A DNA stretch of 64,000 nucleotides from Rhodospirillaceae bacterium (GCA_018401495.1 JAGYJX010000005.1:558001-622000), one strand, 5' to 3'; shown: positions 8,632 through 18,432, numbered from the stretch's first letter. Translations and numbers: made by a program. Notes: a model not told the origin generated them from the sequence alone.

Positions 8632-11226
8632 TCACCCCATCATCACCGAAAAGCCGCGCATCGAGACGGCAAGGGCGCCTTGCTCGACAATCAGGTTTTC
8701 ACCCGATAGCGAAATATTTGTGGATTTCGACTCAAGGGCAGAAACTTTCGCGTGCAATCCGATATTCTTCAAGTCCATGGCCGCGCTCGTGATGTTCACC
8801 GGTTCCGAGACGATCGCGCCCGAAGTGTTGAATTCATACTTCGGTCCAACCCTTATTTCGGTGGTGATGCCCAGGAATATGTCCAGTCGCGCAATCCCAG
8901 ACAGTTCCAAATCCAATCCAAGCGTGGCTTCGAACACGCCACCGCAGTTGAAATCCATCTTGGTGCCAAATTGGAAGTCACCGGTATTTCCAAGAATATA
9001 GGTTCCGGAGAAACCCTGATAAACCCCCATCGCCCAGCCGTTTATCTCCTCCCAATAATTTCCGCCGATGTTTAATCTGTAGTCTTTTTCTGTATTTACG
9101 CGAAATTCGCCAGCCTGGGCATAGGCGGTAATGTCGTCACGGGCGGCCGTGCCATCAAGGTAGCCATCTATTTCGGCCCCGGTCCAACTTTCATCGATAT
9201 TTGAATTCGCTTCGATTGTTACGGTCTTTCCAAGAATAACCTGCCTCTCGACGCCTACAATAACATGTTCGCCGCTGGATGTTGTGATCTGATCGCCGGC
9301 GGTGTAGTCAAATCTCCCACCATCAACTCTGCTGAAGCTCGATTCCTTGATAAGGGAGGTCTTTGACCCGGTTGTATACTCGAAAATACCGGGATCGCCC
9401 GGAGCATCAGAGGGGCTCGTGAGATTTGGCATGGATGGCGTCATGTCATCCGATTCGCCGGCACTGTTGCCAATCCGCCAGTAGGCTTCGGTTTTGCCCG
9501 TGGATGACGGGTTTACATGCAGTTTGGCGTATGTGGTGTCGGCCTCGACGGTCGAGATCGTGGCCTCGGCGCGTTGAGCAACCAGACGCTGTTTGCCGGA
9601 CGCCGCCGCAGTGCTGCCGGCACCGGCGGCATGCGGGACGCCGCCCTGCAGTGCCCGTTGCGGCATCAGCGTCGCCCCGGCACCGCCGCCGCCGGCACCC
9701 CCGCCCGCGCTGGAGCCCGGCCCGTCGTCGATCTCGAACAGGCCGCCGCTGGTCGTCTGAATGCGGTTCTTGGTGCTGCTGCCCGAGGTCACTATGCTGG
9801 GAGACTGACTGTTCTGCATCGCCCCGACGATGATCGGCCGGTCCGGGTCGCCGTTCACGCAGGCCAGGATCACCTCGGTGTTCTTGAGCAGCGGGAAGTG
9901 AATGCCGCTGTTGGCGCCGCCATAGGGCTCGGCCTTGCGCATGTAGCGTGACGCCTGGCCGGCGGCCTCGCCCCGCTGGTCAAACTGCTGGCGGATCTTG
10001 TAGCGCCCGGTTTCGTCGAGCTCGGCGCGCAGGCCGGACCCGGCGGCGTCGACGACGGCGTTGGTCAGACCGGCCATCTTCGGCTTGGGGGTCACGCGCG
10101 CTGGCCGGAACTCAACGGACTTCGGCAGGCATTCGAAGCGGTTCCGGTAGGACGTCTGGCGGTCCGGCCCGGCGAACTCGGCGATGCCCGGAATCGCCTG
10201 GGTCGCCTCGTGCTCGATCCAGGTGATCAGGTACCCGGCGTTGAACCTGTCATGGAAGTGATCGGTCAGATCGAACACCGCGCCGGCCGTCATCAGCACG
10301 TTGTCGCTTGCGCCCTCGAACACCTGCTTGCGGCCGACCAGTTCCTCGGCGCGCACCCGGGCAAGGGCGCGGCCCTCCTCCGGCGTGCGGAAATGCGAAC
10401 CATACTCCACGACGATACCGTGGCCGTCGGGATCGACCACCTCGTCGATTTCGAGTGTGAGGTTCGGAATCCGATAGTTGTAGTCGCGCAGGCAGACCTG
10501 CGCCGGCATCATCCTGGTGCAACCGGAGAACCGGAACACGGCGGTCTCCGCCGCGTCGGCAAGTCCGCTTGGGGGGCGGTAGGCGATGCTGCCCGACCCC
10601 TCGATGGCCGGAAAGGTTATCCGAGAATCGCCGAATACCACCGCGTCCCGGTTGTTATCGTGGACGAAAAAGTAGAAAATCCCATAGTGCTCGCACAGCC
10701 TGGATATGAAGGCTAGGTCACTCTCGTCATATTGGACGATGTAGTCGCGCTCCGGATACTTACGGGTCAGGCGGATCTCGAAGTCGTTCAGCCCGAGCCG
10801 GCCCGACACCTTGGTGACTGCGCTGCCCTTCAGCGAGCTGGCGGTCAGCTCATCGTTCAGCACCTCGCGGACCGAGACCGCCACGATGGTGCCGTGGATC
10901 TGGTTCTGCCGGGTCATCGCCAGTTTGTGCAGGCGCGGCACCAGCACCGCCCGATAGACGTAATCGCCATGCGGCGTCATGCCGTTCAGCTCGATCCGCT
11001 CTACCATCCCATGGATGCTGCGGGATTTGCCCAGGCGCTGGAGGGTCAGGCAGGCGCCCTGGCCGGCCACCTTCCTGCTCGTCAGATCGACGTCGCCGGA
11101 CACCACCTCGATCTGGAAGCTGAACAGCTCCGAGATTGCCTCGCGACCCGTTATCCGGAACACCGTGAAGGTGTCGGACGGCAGACCGTCGACGGTGAAC
11201 TCGAGCTGCTGCTGGAAGCTGTCCAT
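8632..11226 (-). CDS. vgrG: Type VI secretion tip protein VgrG with a C-terminal extension
   Basis: An 864-residue VgrG/TssI. The N-terminal gp27-like part contains FRITGREAISELFSFQIEV and YPERDYIVQYDESDLAFISR. The gp5-like OB/needle part contains GRYKIRQQFDQRGEAAG and the typical PYGGANSGIHFPLLKNTEV. Near residue 500 a Gly/Ala-rich linker (GPGSSAGGGAGGGGAGA) leads into about 340 residues rich in short beta-type repeats with no recognised family. The DNA for the last roughly 270 residues (8.63-9.45 kb) is clearly poorer in GC than the N-terminal half, suggesting a swapped tip or effector domain. It punctures target cells as part of the T6SS spike. It is downstream of a DUF4150 gene. Confidence 0.93.
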   Translation of the reverse strand: MDSFQQQLEFTVDGLPSDTFTVFRITGREAISELFSFQIEVVSGDVDLTSRKVAGQGACLTLQRLGKSRSIHGMVERIELNGMTPHGDYVYRAVLVPRLHKLAMTRQNQIHGTIVAVSVREVLNDELTASSLKGSAVTKVSGRLGLNDFEIRLTRKYPERDYIVQYDESDLAFISRLCEHYGIFYFFVHDNNRDAVVFGDSRITFPAIEGSGSIAYRPPSGLADAAETAVFRFSGCTRMMPAQVCLRDYNYRIPNLTLEIDEVVDPDGHGIVVEYGSHFRTPEEGRALARVRAEELVGRKQVFEGASDNVLMTAGAVFDLTDHFHDRFNAGYLITWIEHEATQAIPGIAEFAGPDRQTSYRNRFECLPKSVEFRPARVTPKPKMAGLTNAVVDAAGSGLRAELDETGRYKIRQQFDQRGEAAGQASRYMRKAEPYGGANSGIHFPLLKNTEVILACVNGDPDRPIIVGAMQNSQSPSIVTSGSSTKNRIQTTSGGLFEIDDGPGSSAGGGAGGGGAGATLMPQRALQGGVPHAAGAGSTAAASGKQRLVAQRAEATISTVEADTTYAKLHVNPSSTGKTEAYWRIGNSAGESDDMTPSMPNLTSPSDAPGDPGIFEYTTGSKTSLIKESSFSRVDGGRFDYTAGDQITTSSGEHVIVGVERQVILGKTVTIEANSNIDESWTGAEIDGYLDGTAARDDITAYAQAGEFRVNTEKDYRLNIGGNYWEEINGWAMGVYQGFSGTYILGNTGDFQFGTKMDFNCGGVFEATLGLDLELSGIARLDIFLGITTEIRVGPKYEFNTSGAIVSEPVNITSAAMDLKNIGLHAKVSALESKSTNISLSGENLIVEQGALAVSMRGFSVMMG

Positions 11227-11393
11227 GACTGGGCTCTCCTGGTAGGTCTTTGATTAAGCGAACCGTCGGTCAACCCGGACCGGACCCTGACCTGCGCCTG
11301 CCGCCATGCCCCGGATGGCCGCCGGAAGCCGGGCGATGGGAGCCCCCGGGTCTCCCGGACGGATGGCCTTCCGCCCTACGTGCTCGCGCCGGC

Positions 11394-11813
11394 TCAACTC
11401 AGAACCATCACGATGATCTGCGAAGGGCTGAGGGACGTCCCGACCGCGTTCGGGACCATCCCGTTGTGAGCCGTTACGTCCAGCATCCGGGTCACCGGCG
11501 ATGCACCCTGGATCACCTTGGTCGACGAGGTGTAGTTCCGGCACGGCCCCATCACGACGCTGCTTACCAACCCCCCAAGCAGACCGGGTTCGTCGCCGGT
11601 GCTTATCGGGTGGATGGTCGCAAGGTTGTGGTTTGGCATCATCATGGTGAATACGTTGGACACCGTCGGTATCGCGACCGGCCGAATCGCAAGGTTCGGA
11701 TAGGGAATCCGCAGGATCACCGGCACAGGAGATGGTGACGGGATCAGGGTCCTGCATATATCCAAAGGCGAGAACGCGACCCCTACCATAGGTCCCTGGG
11801 AATTCAAAAACAT
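11394..11813 (-). CDS. DUF4150 (PAAR-like) T6SS spike protein
   Basis: A 139-residue protein starting MFLNSQGPMVGVAFSPLDIC with SSTKVIQGASPVTRMLD and a late PNAVGTSLSPSQ. The IPYPNLAIRP and MPNHNLATIHPISTGDEPG motifs are typical of DUF4150 (Tox-PAAR-like), which caps VgrG. The start is ATG at 11813 or the adjacent GTG at 11816; an AGGAGGGA Shine-Dalgarno sits just upstream. No toxin domain is fused, so any cargo must be separate. It is the third gene of the minus-strand T6SS module, 167 nt before vgrG. Confidence 0.85.
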   Translation of the reverse strand: MFLNSQGPMVGVAFSPLDICRTLIPSPSPVPVILRIPYPNLAIRPVAIPTVSNVFTMMMPNHNLATIHPISTGDEPGLLGGLVSSVVMGPCRNYTSSTKVIQGASPVTRMLDVTAHNGMVPNAVGTSLSPSQIIVMVLS

Positions 11814-11827
11814 CACGGATCCCTCCT

Positions 11828-12910
11828 CTATGGCCGCTGTAGTCGCAGACGACGGTCGATCGCGATCGGGTCATACAGTTCGGCGATCTCGCGGTCCGGA
11901 TCCGTACCCAGCATGGACGACCGGCCGTTGCCGTGCGCCACCGGCTCGAAAGTGGCCCCGTGAACGTTCAGCCGGTTGACGTTCGCGCCCGACAGGTCCA
12001 CCGCGGTCAGGTCCGCGTAGGAGGCGTCCGCATTGGTCAGGTCGGCGCCGCGGAATCCAGTGCCCCGGGCCGATACCGACCTCAGCTGGGCAAGCCCCAT
12101 CCGGCAGCCGTCGAACACCGCTCCATCGAGCACGGCTTCGTCGAAGATCGCATAGGTCAGGTTCATGTCGGCCATGGCTGTCCGGGTCAGGTCGGCCTTG
12201 ACGAACAGGCTCATCGGAGCATTCGCGCCGGTGAGCCTGGCGCCGCTGAGCACCGCCTCCTGGAACAGGCACTGCGTCAGATCGGCGCCTGAAAGATCCG
12301 TGCCGACGAATGACGATTTCATGAAGTTGCAGCGCGCCAGCGTGAGGCCGGAAAGATCGAGACCGTCGAACCGCGCCTCCATCAGCATGACCGTGTCCAG
12401 CCGCAGGCCCGCCAAAGCGCATTCGCGCAGGTCCGCGGCCGTGATCATGACCCGCTCCAGGATTGCCCCGCTCAGGTCGCACCGCCGGAACTCCGCCTCC
12501 AGGATGGCGCACCGCATCAGGCGGGCTCTCGCGAAGGACGCTCCCTCGACGTTGCCGGAGACAACCGACATGGAGTCGGCCGACGCGCCGTCGAACCGGG
12601 CGTTGGCAAGCGTGCATTTCAGGAACGCCGTCGCGTTGATCGAGGCGCCGTCGAACCGGGCGCCCGACAGATCGCAGTCGACGAACCTGGCGGCCTTCAG
12701 CGTCGCGTCGGAAAACCGGGCGCCGACGAAGCGGCATTTCAGGAAGGCGGTGCCGTCGGTCCGCACGCCTGTCAGGTCGACGCCGTCGAAGTCGCACTCC
12801 AGGAAGGTCGCCGCCGACAGCGAATCGCCGGCAAACGACCAGCCGGCGAACGACTCCTTCAGGATCTCGCCGTCGTAGCCAAGGATCGCGCCGAGCTCAG
12901 CCGGGGACAT
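11828..12910 (-). CDS. Pentapeptide-repeat protein
   Basis: 360 residues, almost wholly pentapeptide repeats (A[D/N]LXX type, e.g. CDLSGARFDGASINATAFLK and GTDLSGADLTQCLFQ). These fold as a right-handed quadrilateral beta-helix. The C-terminal 40 residues (GTDPDREIAELYDPIAIDRR) are not repetitive. Its start overlaps the stop of the preceding DUF2169 gene by 14 nt, so translation is probably coupled. It lies 14 nt upstream of the DUF4150 gene. Beta-helix proteins of this sort can mimic DNA or act as scaffolds; here it may be an adaptor, effector or immunity protein of the T6SS module. No catalytic motif is seen. Confidence 0.85.
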   Translation of the reverse strand: MSPAELGAILGYDGEILKESFAGWSFAGDSLSAATFLECDFDGVDLTGVRTDGTAFLKCRFVGARFSDATLKAARFVDCDLSGARFDGASINATAFLKCTLANARFDGASADSMSVVSGNVEGASFARARLMRCAILEAEFRRCDLSGAILERVMITAADLRECALAGLRLDTVMLMEARFDGLDLSGLTLARCNFMKSSFVGTDLSGADLTQCLFQEAVLSGARLTGANAPMSLFVKADLTRTAMADMNLTYAIFDEAVLDGAVFDGCRMGLAQLRSVSARGTGFRGADLTNADASYADLTAVDLSGANVNRLNVHGATFEPVAHGNGRSSMLGTDPDREIAELYDPIAIDRRLRLQRP

Positions 12911-15900
12911 TGGCCGCCCGTTGCAGGTTCGTGCCCAGGATGTTGACCCCTGTCAGGTCGCAAGCGGCCAGCTCCGTCGCATCGAGATCGGCGCGGTAGA
13001 GATTGGCATGCCGCAGGTTGGCCCCACGCAGGTTCCCTCGCCTCAGAGTGGCCTCGGCAAAGGTCGCGCCGCGCGCATCGGCGCCGGCCAGGACCGTCTC
13101 CATCAGAAGCGCCCGGCGCAGCGAGGCGCGGGTCAGCCGCGCGCCGGTCAGGTTGACCTTCCCCAGATCCGCACCGTCCAGTTGCGCGGCGTGGAGATCG
13201 ACGCCGACCATGCTCGCGGTATTCCACCCGGAACGCGGCGCGATCAGGTCGCGCATCACCGAGCCGTCGTACACCGCGCCGCCGACGCTGCCGGTGCCGG
13301 TGAAGTCGGCGCCCGTGTAGTCGCCGTCGCGCTGCGTGCAGGCCACCAGCCCCGACCGGCTCGAACACGGTGCCGCGTGCCGAAAGCCGGTCCATGGTCG
13401 CCTGCAGGAAGACGCACTGGCGGAATTCGGCTCCGTCGAGCACCGCCTCGTCGAGCCTGGCTTTGATGAAGGTCACCCTGGTCAGCCGGGCGTTCGACAG
13501 ATTGCCGCGCGTCAGGTCGACCTCCAGCGCGACCGCGTTATCGATCGTGGCGCCCGACAGATCCGCCTCGGCCAACTGCGCGGCCATGAGGCGGGCGTCG
13601 GTCAGGTCCGAACGCGCGAACCGGGCACCCCGAGCCTCAACCTTCGACAGATTGGCGCCGCGCATCGCGCAGTCCGAGAAATCCGCGCCGGCCAGCACCG
13701 CACCGGTGAACACGGCGCCCTCCAGATTGGCGCCACGGAAATCCGCGTTCGCCAAGTCGGCCCGCTCGAAAAACACCCCGCGCAGGTCGCGCCCCGAGAA
13801 GTTGGCGCCGACCAAAGCCACGCCGGCCCAGTCGCGGCCGGCCAGGTCGCCTCCACCCGCCAGGCATTCGCGGATCACCTGTCCCAGATAGTCGGACTCC
13901 TCAGCGCGCAGCGGCTCCATCGGCGCCACCGGCTCCGGGCTGATCCGGCGGGCGTCGGCAAACGCATCCTCGATCCTGGGGCCGGCTTCCGCGACGGCGG
14001 CCTTCGTTTTCTCGAGCGCGTCCAGCGGGTCGCCTTCGGGTTCCGGGAGCGTCGCCGCCAGCAGCGGGCGGACAAGAGCCGCATTCGCCCCGAGCCCGGC
14101 GATCGCGTCGTTCACCCCCTTGACGGCGTCGCCGCCGCCCTTGATGCCGCCGATCTGTTCCAGCAGCGCCTCGAAGCTGCTGGCAGAAGCAGGCTTCCGG
14201 GCCGGCGGCTGCGGGTCGACCATGCCGCCCTGCGTGAGGTCGACATTCTCGATCGCCTCGCGCAACGCAGCTGCCGGGCCGGCTTCGGGCCTGCCCTCGG
14301 CACGGGCGCGCAGCACCGCCTTTACTGCCTCGGTCAGTGTTCCCAGCGGACGGTCGGCGGCCTCGACCGCTTCGATGATGGCGTCGAACGGGTCCTTGTA
14401 ACCGTCCGGTTTCGGGAGATCGGCCAGGGTCTTTCGCATGCTCGCGGGCGTCGGGAAGTCCGCCGGAAGCAGCGGCGCTTCGCCGGGCGGCACCGGCGGA
14501 AGGCCCGCGGCGGCGGCGCCGATCCTCGCGAGGGTGGTGCTGTCGACCAGTTTGCCGCTGGGGCCGTCGAGCATGCCCAGCAACTCGCCGAGGGCCTTCG
14601 CCGCGTGGGACTCGGCCTCGGAGATCGCCGTCTTGCCATAGGCGTGCAGATCATTCACTGCCTTCATGACTGCCGCCATGTCGACATCCATCCGCTGGAT
14701 GTCGCCGGGCGTTACCATCGGGATCGCGAATGGCAGCTTCGGCTGCGGAAGAGTCCCCGGCGGCGGCGGCATCGCGCCGATCGCCCGATAGGCATTGGCG
14801 ATCTCCGCCTCGAACCGGTTCTCCCATTTCAGATCGCGGTCTGCGGCGGCGGTGGTTCGTTCGGCATCGCGCTCGGCCAACTCGGCCTCTGGGATGTCGG
14901 GACGGAGCGGCTTCTCGTCGAAAAAGCTGAGCGCGGCGGTTTCCGGGTCGGTCCGGGCCTTGTGCGTGGCGACGTAGTGCTCGACCGACCGCGGCGGGTC
15001 GCCGAGACGCTCGTAGGCCAGCAGCGTGTCGACCACATCCTTGCCGTCGATGTCGGTTACCGGACACCCGCCGCGATAAAGCACGACCCCCTTCAGTTGG
15101 CCGGGAAACAGTACGACGGTCTCGCAGCGCATATCGATCTCGGTGAGGGTCTGCTCGCCTTGCCGCGCCAGGTTGAGGAACGCGCGAACCCTCATGCCCG
15201 GCAGCCGGCTGATGATCAGCGGGTGGTCGGCATGCATGCCGGCTATCTGGATGGTCTCGTCACCGGCGAAGAACGTCGGCGCCCACTGGTCGGATGGCAC
15301 CGTGTTGTAGAATGCCCAGTCGAAGTCGACCGCATGGCCCGGGTGATTGCTCTTCAGCCAGGCGTCGTCATAGGTGCCGACGTAGCGCTGCCGTCCTCGG
15401 GCCATGGCGTCCAGTGGCGCGAAGCCGACCGGGGATGGGGCGTCGTCGGCGTCCAGGATCAGGCTCGACGCGTCCTCGATGTTGGGCAACCTGACGGGCC
15501 TGCCCTCCGACAACGCGGTGAGCGCCGCATGGCCGGTCCCGGTCGGGTTCTCGGGAAAGCCGGTCCCGCCGAAGGCACGCTCCCACAGCAACGGCATCTG
15601 CACGAACGGCGAGGGATTGCTGAACACCGCGCCGTCAGGTGTCAGTTTCCAGTAACGGTCACCGAAGACGGTCAACCGCTTGCGCACCGGCCCGACGGCG
15701 AACTCCACTGCCAGCTGTGTCACTGGTTGACGGCCCGGCGCCGCGGCGTCGCCGATCACCACGACCTCGGCGCGCGGCTTGGGCATGCCGACATCGAGGG
15801 GAGTCGACCCGAGCGCGCCGGCCACCATCGGCCACATCTTGGTTTCAAGGTCGAAGTCGCAGGTCTCAAGAAGATCAAAGTATCCGATGGCCGTCACGAA

Positions 15901-15972
15901 ATAATACGTGTTCGGAGGCTCTTGCTGTGTCTTTCCAATCAGCCCAAGCCGCATCGGCTTAACAACAGTCAT
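12897..15972 (-). CDS. DUF2169 domain protein fused to pentapeptide repeats (1-nt frameshift near 13350)
   Basis: The main frame starts MTVVKPMRLGLIGKTQQEPP and gives an N-terminal DUF2169 domain of about 330 residues (LPLL-type core WERAFGGTGFPENPTGTG). A helical Ala/Glu-rich middle of about 350 residues follows, then pentapeptide repeats from about residue 690. One extra base in the C run at 13350-13353 shifts the frame. Correcting it continues the repeats (VACTQRDGDYTGADFTG on to NLQRAANVPG) to the stop at 12897, for about 1025 residues. DUF2169 proteins are common next to VgrG and DUF4150 genes. As first gene of the module it is probably an effector adaptor or structural partner. An IS1595 end lies 6 bp before its ATG. 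Confidence 0.8.
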
Positions 15973-15977
15973 GCCCG

Positions 15978-17059
15978 CCTATCCGGTTGACGCAGACACC
16001 CACTAGAGCTGGTGTCTGCCAATGATGGGGCGATGGACATCCTCCAGCGTGACGACCTGGCTTTCCCCCAATCGTTCCCCGAGTTTCAGCGGCTGTTTCC
16101 CGACGATGCGGCGTGCTCCGCCAATCTTTGGCGCGCCCGCTGGTCCGACGGGATCGCCTGCCCGCATTGCGGAGCCGTCGCCGAACCCTTCCGTATCGCC
16201 ACCCGCCCGGGCATTCTGGAGTGCCGCGCGTGCCGCCGCCAAACCGGCCTTCTGGTTGGCACGGTCATGGAGCGTAGCCATACGCCGCTCAGCGTCTGGT
16301 TCTGGGCCGCCTATCTGGTCACCAGCCAGACGCCCGGCATGTCGGCGGTGCAGTTCCAACGGCAGCTCGGGCTGACGCGATACGAAACCGCCTTCGGTAT
16401 CCTCCACAAACTGCGCGCTGGCATGGTGCGCCCCGATCAGGACCGCATCGGCGGCAGGGCGGGCGAGCATGTCGAGATCGACGAGACGTGGGTGGGCGGG
16501 AGAACGCGCGGCGAAGGCCGGGGGATCCACCACAAGACGCTGGTGGCCGCCGCCGTCGAAGTCCGCCACCGGAAGCCGGGCACCGCCCAGGACAAACGGA
16601 AAGACGGCCGTTATGCCGGTCGCGTGCGGCTGGCCATCGCGGACGACCGCAGCGCCGACTCGCTGTGCGGCTTTGTCGAAAGCGCCGTCATGCCGGGCTC
16701 GCTAATTGTCTCCGACGATTGGAGCGGCTACGCCAGCCTGCGCAAGCGAGGCTACGACCACCATGCCATTGCCGAATGCGGCGATCCCGAGGTGGCCGAA
16801 GAGTTCATGCCGATGATCCACCTCGTCTTCAGCAACCTGAAGACCTGGCTCAACGGCATCCATCACGGCGTGAGCGCCAAGCATCTACAAGCCTACCTCA
16901 ACGAGTTCACATTCCGCTTCAACAGGCGGTTCTACCTGTTCAACGCCTTCCGCTTGCTCTCTTGGTATCTCGGGCAACGTCGGGGCACCGACCTCGGCGA
17001 ACTTTTTACTCGGAGAGTGGCAACTTGCATTTAGGGAGTGTCTGCGTTAACCGGATAGG
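15978..17059 (+). mobile_element. IS1595-family insertion sequence
   Basis: Imperfect inverted repeats of about 24 bp bound the element: CCTATCCGGTTGACGCAGAC at 15978 and the complement of CCTATCCGGTTAACGCAGAC ending at 17059. It contains one intact transposase gene and measures about 1082 bp. No convincing target duplication is visible. It is inserted into an IS3 remnant on one side and abuts the start of the DUF2169 gene on the other. Confidence 0.88.
16033..17034 (+). CDS. IS1595-family transposase (ISXO2-like)
   Basis: 333 residues from the ATG at 16033; an in-frame GTG at 16012 would add 7. An N-terminal zinc ribbon (CPHCG near residue 44 and CRAC near 66) precedes the ISXO2-like DDE domain, with HVEIDETWVGG near 150, VSDDWSGY near 225 and the terminal NEFTFRFNRR motif near 295. 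The gene is full length and shows no frameshift, so the element may be active. Confidence 0.9.
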   Translation: MDILQRDDLAFPQSFPEFQRLFPDDAACSANLWRARWSDGIACPHCGAVAEPFRIATRPGILECRACRRQTGLLVGTVMERSHTPLSVWFWAAYLVTSQTPGMSAVQFQRQLGLTRYETAFGILHKLRAGMVRPDQDRIGGRAGEHVEIDETWVGGRTRGEGRGIHHKTLVAAAVEVRHRKPGTAQDKRKDGRYAGRVRLAIADDRSADSLCGFVESAVMPGSLIVSDDWSGYASLRKRGYDHHAIAECGDPEVAEEFMPMIHLVFSNLKTWLNGIHHGVSAKHLQAYLNEFTFRFNRRFYLFNAFRLLSWYLGQRRGTDLGELFTRRVATCI

Positions 17060-17188
17060 CAAGGAATGAACCACGGTGGTTCCGCAGGGCACGTTCCGCC
17101 ATAACATCCCTCCTGAGCCGCGGCATTCTCGCCGCCGGCAGGCAGGAAATCCAGTTAACGCCCTGTCCCGATTCTCCCGGCCGGCTCT
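17060..17188 (-). mobile_element. Left-end remnant of the IS3-family element (inverted copy)
   Basis: The reverse complement of 17060-17188 matches the first roughly 130 bp of the IS3 copy at 18712 (AGAGCCGGCCGGGAGAATC, GGATTTCCTGCCT, CTCAGGAGGGATGTTATGGC). It includes the first 13 codons of orfA (MAERALRNHRGSF). The IS1595 insertion cuts it off at 17059. Its outer tip is 12 bp from the carbonic anhydrase stop codon. Confidence 0.85.
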
Positions 17189-17200
17189 GCCAGCTGTTGA

Positions 17201-17911
17201 TCAGCCGAAAAACTCCACACGACCATCATCAAGGTCATAACGGCCCGCGACGACCTTCACTTTCCCGTCTTTCACAAGATCGGCGACGATATTGCTGGCC
17301 GACACGATCCGAGCCGCAGTGCGCCTAGCATTCTCACGAACCGCGTTGTCTACGAAATCGCCCGGCTTGCCCTTGGCTGCCAGTGCGGCCGGGATGATCG
17401 GCTCCAACATCGTGCCAATCGATCCTGGGAAATTCGAGTTCTTCTCGACAATTTCGCAGGCAGCCGCCACAGCACCGCAACTCTCATGGCCAAGAACGAC
17501 GATGAGAGGAACCCCAAGGGCGGCAGCACCATACTCGATCGTACCAAGCGTCGCCGTGTCAGCCATGTTGCCCGCATTACGCGCAATGAAAAGTTCACCG
17601 ACGTTCTGTCCGCCGAAGATCAGTTCCGGCGGGACGCGGCTGTCGGCGCACGAAAGAATGGTCGCCCAAGGAGCTTGATGCTGAGTAACGCCAGCACGAG
17701 CACTGGCCAGATCGGAAATACAGGCTTGCGGGGAAGAGACGTAACGTTGATTGCCTTCCTTCAGCTTTGCCAAAGCTTGGTCCCCTGTGAGGCTTGTTAC
17801 AGGCCCACCTGCCGCAAGAGCCGATCCGCCGACCGCCAAAGCTGCAGCTATTCCAGCACCAAGCTGCAAAAACCTTCTTCGCCCAACCTTCTGATCACAA
17901 ACAAAGCACAT
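17201..17911 (-). CDS. Beta-class carbonic anhydrase, Tat-exported
   Basis: 236 residues. The N-terminus carries a twin-arginine signal (GRRRFLQLGAGIAAALAVGG, residues 10-29) with an Ala-X-Ala cleavage region, so a periplasmic location is predicted. The zinc ligands of beta-carbonic anhydrases are present: Cys88-Ala-Asp90-Ser-Arg92, and His142-Glu-Ser-Cys145-Gly. It interconverts CO2 and bicarbonate. It is the main cargo between two inverted copies of one IS3 element (17.06-17.19 and 18.71-20.07 kb), which suggests transposon-style capture. Confidence 0.92.
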   Translation of the reverse strand: MCFVCDQKVGRRRFLQLGAGIAAALAVGGSALAAGGPVTSLTGDQALAKLKEGNQRYVSSPQACISDLASARAGVTQHQAPWATILSCADSRVPPELIFGGQNVGELFIARNAGNMADTATLGTIEYGAAALGVPLIVVLGHESCGAVAAACEIVEKNSNFPGSIGTMLEPIIPAALAAKGKPGDFVDNAVRENARRTAARIVSASNIVADLVKDGKVKVVAGRYDLDDGRVEFFG

Positions 17912-18059
17912 ACTTTTCTCCCTTCAAACGACCTCTATCCAGCAACCCAATCTTAAGGAATGGGTTGTCCCACAACCTTAGGAGGGAAAACGTAGATTAA
18001 GTTCAAGTTCATGAAATACCTTAAGGATAAATTTCTGTTTTCGACATCCACAAATTCAT

Positions 18060-18350
18060 TCAGTCATAAGCAGAAGCATCCAATATGGCATGCGTGTTGT
18101 CACACAAATCGACGGTTTGGGTCGCGTCCCCGGTGATGGTGTAGATCACAGGTAGCGAATCCACCCGTCCGCGCACTTTCGCACGAGCGCCGTAGCGGAC
18201 GGACGGTTTGGCGATGGTCATGGACAGATCTTCGGCAGGGTTGAGTTGCGATACGCAAACTGAACCGAACGGACCGACGATGACCACCGCGATGACGAGC
18301 CCGCGCATGGCGGTGAAGAAGGCCCCCGACGTTGATCGCCTGCGCAGCAT
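18060..18350 (-). CDS. Hypothetical small exported or membrane-anchored protein
   Basis: 96 residues with a basic start (MLRRRSTSGAFFTAMRG) and one hydrophobic segment (residues 17-35, LVIAVVIVGPFGSVCVS), then a polar domain with YTITGDATQTVDLCDNTH. No family is recognised. Codon use is less GC-biased than the backbone. It reads towards the carbonic anhydrase gene in the same direction, but a 148-bp AT-richer gap separates them. Confidence 0.35.
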   Translation of the reverse strand: MLRRRSTSGAFFTAMRGLVIAVVIVGPFGSVCVSQLNPAEDLSMTIAKPSVRYGARAKVRGRVDSLPVIYTITGDATQTVDLCDNTHAILDASAYD

Positions 18351-18432
18351 GTTCTGACCTGTCCTTTAAGAAATCGAGGATGCCCCCAGGCCGTGTTGAC
18401 ATTCGCCCGTCAGGCGCTGTTGGTTGACGCGG

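Noticed and set aside
13336..15990. An 884-residue ORF on the plus strand opposite the DUF2169-pentapeptide gene
   Set aside because: It is the antisense of a well-supported gene. Its translation is Arg/Gly/His-rich without any family signature, as expected from high GC at third positions of the real gene.
15978..17059. IS1595 target-site duplication
   Set aside because: Adjacent bases (TCATGCCCG and CAAGGAATG) show no direct repeat.
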